Origin: Vibrio sp. HI00D65
GTDB taxonomy: Bacteria; Pseudomonadota; Gammaproteobacteria; Enterobacterales; Vibrionaceae
DNA length: 64,000 nucleotides
NCBI RefSeq assembly: GCF_001635455.1
Contig: NZ_LWEH01000001.1
Span: 59,563 to 123,562, forward strand
Direction: 5' to 3'
Shown here: one piece after another, positions 62,739 through 64,000 of the stretch
How positions within the stretch are numbered: position 1 is the stretch's first letter
Layout: each line of letters begins with the position of its first letter
Notes under the pieces: model-generated
The model's input: the letters and a program-made list of their open reading frames with translations, nothing else
What the model was told of the DNA's origin: nothing
Database searches by the model: none
Made by a program: the position numbers and the translations under genes

Positions 62739-64000
62739 TTAGGCTATAAAAATCTTTGCTAGTGCGTAGCCTAAACAACATGCGCCTACGACACCGATCA
62801 AACCCACCGACATGAATGAGTGGTTGAAGTACCACTTGCCAATCTTGGTAGTACCAGAGACATCGAAGTTCACTGTTGCGATATCTGATGGGTAGTTCGG
62901 AATGAAGAAATAACCGTAAACCGCTGGCATCAAGCCGATTAGCAAGGCAGGGTCTAAGCCTAACCCAAGGCCAACAGGCAACATCATACGTGCTGTTGCA
63001 GCTTGTGAGTTCACCACAACCGATACGATGAATAGCGCTAGTGCGAACGTCCAAGGGTAGTTAGTTACCATTTCCACGATGCCAGATTTGAACTGAGGCA
63101 TTGCATATTGGAAATAGGTATCTGACATCCAAGCGATACCGAATATAGCAATGGCCGCCACCATACCCGACTTAAATACCACACCATTTGGCACGTCACG
63201 TGGGTCAGTTTTGGTTGCCAATAAAATGATACCGCCGAAGCAGAGCATCATCATTTGGATGATGACCGACATCTTGATTGGCTTGTCGCCGTCCACAATG
63301 GTTCTGATTTCCGGCACCATCGCCACAATAACGATCACGATAATAGAAAGTAAGAAAATTAACACCGCATTACGAGATGAAGCAGGTAGCACTTCATCTA
63401 ATGATGTTGATGTGGTGCTCTCAATGCGCTTTTTCCACTCAGGATCTTTCAAACGCTCTTGGTACTCAGGATCGTCATTCAGTTCTTTTCCGCGCTTTAG
63501 GCTGTACAGAGAAAGTAGAAAAGTACCGAATAGCGTTGCAGGTACCGTCACCAATAGAATAGAAAGCAAAGTGATAGAGTGTTGAACATCCGACAACTGA
63601 GCTAAGTAATAAACGACGGCTGCAGAGATTGGCGATGCTGTAATAGCTAGTTGAGATGCAACAGAAGCTGCTGCCATCGGGCGCTCAGGACGAATCCCAT
63701 TCTTCAATGCCACATCACCAATGATAGGCATGATTGAATAAACCGCGTGGCCAGTACCCAACAGGAACGTCATCGAATAGGTAACGAATGGAGCTATCAT
63801 GGTGACGCGTTTTGGGTTCTTTCTCAGTACCCTTTCCGCGACTTGTAACATGTACTTCAGGCCACCAGCCGCTTCGAGGATCGACGCACAAGTCACGACC
63901 GCCAGAATAATCAGCATTACAGTGACCGGTGGCGACGTTGGTGGCATCTTGAAAATAAAGACCTCAATCACCAAACCAATGCCCGAAACACCCCCTAAAC
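62739..64000 (-). CDS. dcuB: DcuB-like anaerobic C4-dicarboxylate transporter, 5' end outside the window
   Basis: The visible 420 residues are a multi-pass inner-membrane protein of the DcuA/DcuB family. It has PPVTVMLIILAVV, FLLGTGHAVYSIMPII, IRPERPMAAASVASQLAITASP, VNSQAATARMMLPV and FIPNYPSDIATVNFD, ending FNHSFMSVGLIGVVGACCLGYA. The GKPIKMSVIIQMMML and GTGH segments fit DcuB slightly better than DcuA, though SQLAITASPISAAVVY is DcuA-like. It exchanges fumarate, malate or aspartate for succinate. The frame stays open to 64000, so about 30-40 N-terminal residues are missing. Confidence 0.88.
   Translation of the reverse strand, partial: LGGVSGIGLVIEVFIFKMPPTSPPVTVMLIILAVVTCASILEAAGGLKYMLQVAERVLRKNPKRVTMIAPFVTYSMTFLLGTGHAVYSIMPIIGDVALKNGIRPERPMAAASVASQLAITASPISAAVVYYLAQLSDVQHSITLLSILLVTVPATLFGTFLLSLYSLKRGKELNDDPEYQERLKDPEWKKRIESTTSTSLDEVLPASSRNAVLIFLLSIIVIVIVAMVPEIRTIVDGDKPIKMSVIIQMMMLCFGGIILLATKTDPRDVPNGVVFKSGMVAAIAIFGIAWMSDTYFQYAMPQFKSGIVEMVTNYPWTFALALFIVSVVVNSQAATARMMLPVGLGLGLDPALLIGLMPAVYGYFFIPNYPSDIATVNFDVSGTTKIGKWYFNHSFMSVGLIGVVGACCLGYALAKIFIA

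Overview
The window looks like chromosomal DNA of a marine gammaproteobacterium, most likely a Vibrio. The evidence is a DUF4144 gene, a CLCA_X-family gene, the frmAB pair, a dCache chemoreceptor and a DcuB-type C4-dicarboxylate carrier. The genus is inferred from gene content; no rRNA or tRNA gene is present to confirm it.

Positions 1-2.65 kb and 8.4-9.36 kb are decayed DNA: a broken queF, a frameshifted membrane-protein gene, a small gene with an internal stop, a truncated carboxymuconolactone-decarboxylase-like gene, two directly oriented IS6-type transposase remnants and a truncated tyrosine recombinase. Between the two IS remnants lies an intact, very AT-rich unit (2.7-8.3 kb). It holds a tightly coupled minus-strand operon for a DUF2165 membrane protein, a small 4'-phosphopantetheinyl transferase, an acyl-AMP ligase, a short-chain dehydrogenase, an acyl carrier protein, a single-domain AfsA-like hotdog protein and a HAD-IB phosphatase. 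A DUF2798 gene lies beyond it. A small MerR-type regulator is divergent, with a 12-bp dyad in the intergenic region. The AfsA + reductase + phosphatase + carrier/ligase set is what a dedicated gamma-butyrolactone or butenolide-type signal pathway would need. This is the best candidate here for an undescribed system.

From 9.4 to 13.4 kb there is a formaldehyde-detoxification pair (frmA, frmB) flanked by two SMR-type transporters on opposite strands, then a small secreted or anchored protein.

From 13.5 to 41.2 kb there is a complete thiazoline-type (pyochelin/yersiniabactin-like) metallophore locus. A 25-kb minus-strand operon runs TonB receptor, 3785-aa FAAL-ACP-KS-ArCP-Cy-A(MT-like)-PCP-Cy-A-PCP megasynthase, 1836-aa TubC-Cy-A(MT)-PCP-TE synthetase, saccharopine-dehydrogenase-like enzyme, thiazolinyl imide reductase, type II thioesterase and two ABC exporter/importer half-transporters. 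A YbtX-like MFS protein and an EntD-like phosphopantetheinyl transferase diverge from each other over a Fur box at the far end; two Fur-box-like sites precede the receptor. There is no salicylate synthase. The chain is instead started by a fatty-acyl-AMP ligase, the ketosynthase has lost its acyltransferase, and the terminal thioesterase has Cys in place of the nucleophilic Ser. The product is therefore probably not a known salicyl-capped siderophore.

From 41.6 to 64 kb there is ordinary Vibrio-like genome: a Nudix hydrolase, LysE/LysR pair, sigma54-controlled aldehyde dehydrogenase with its AcoR-like activator, photolyase/cryptochrome, chemoreceptor, LysR/GST pair, YozG-type HTH with DUF2975, a three-gene exported operon (carotenoid-oxygenase-like protein, FAD-linked lactone-oxidase-like protein, uncharacterised secreted protein), flavin-reductase-like protein, CLCA_X protein with HExxH, DUF4144 and a DcuB-like transporter cut by the window end.
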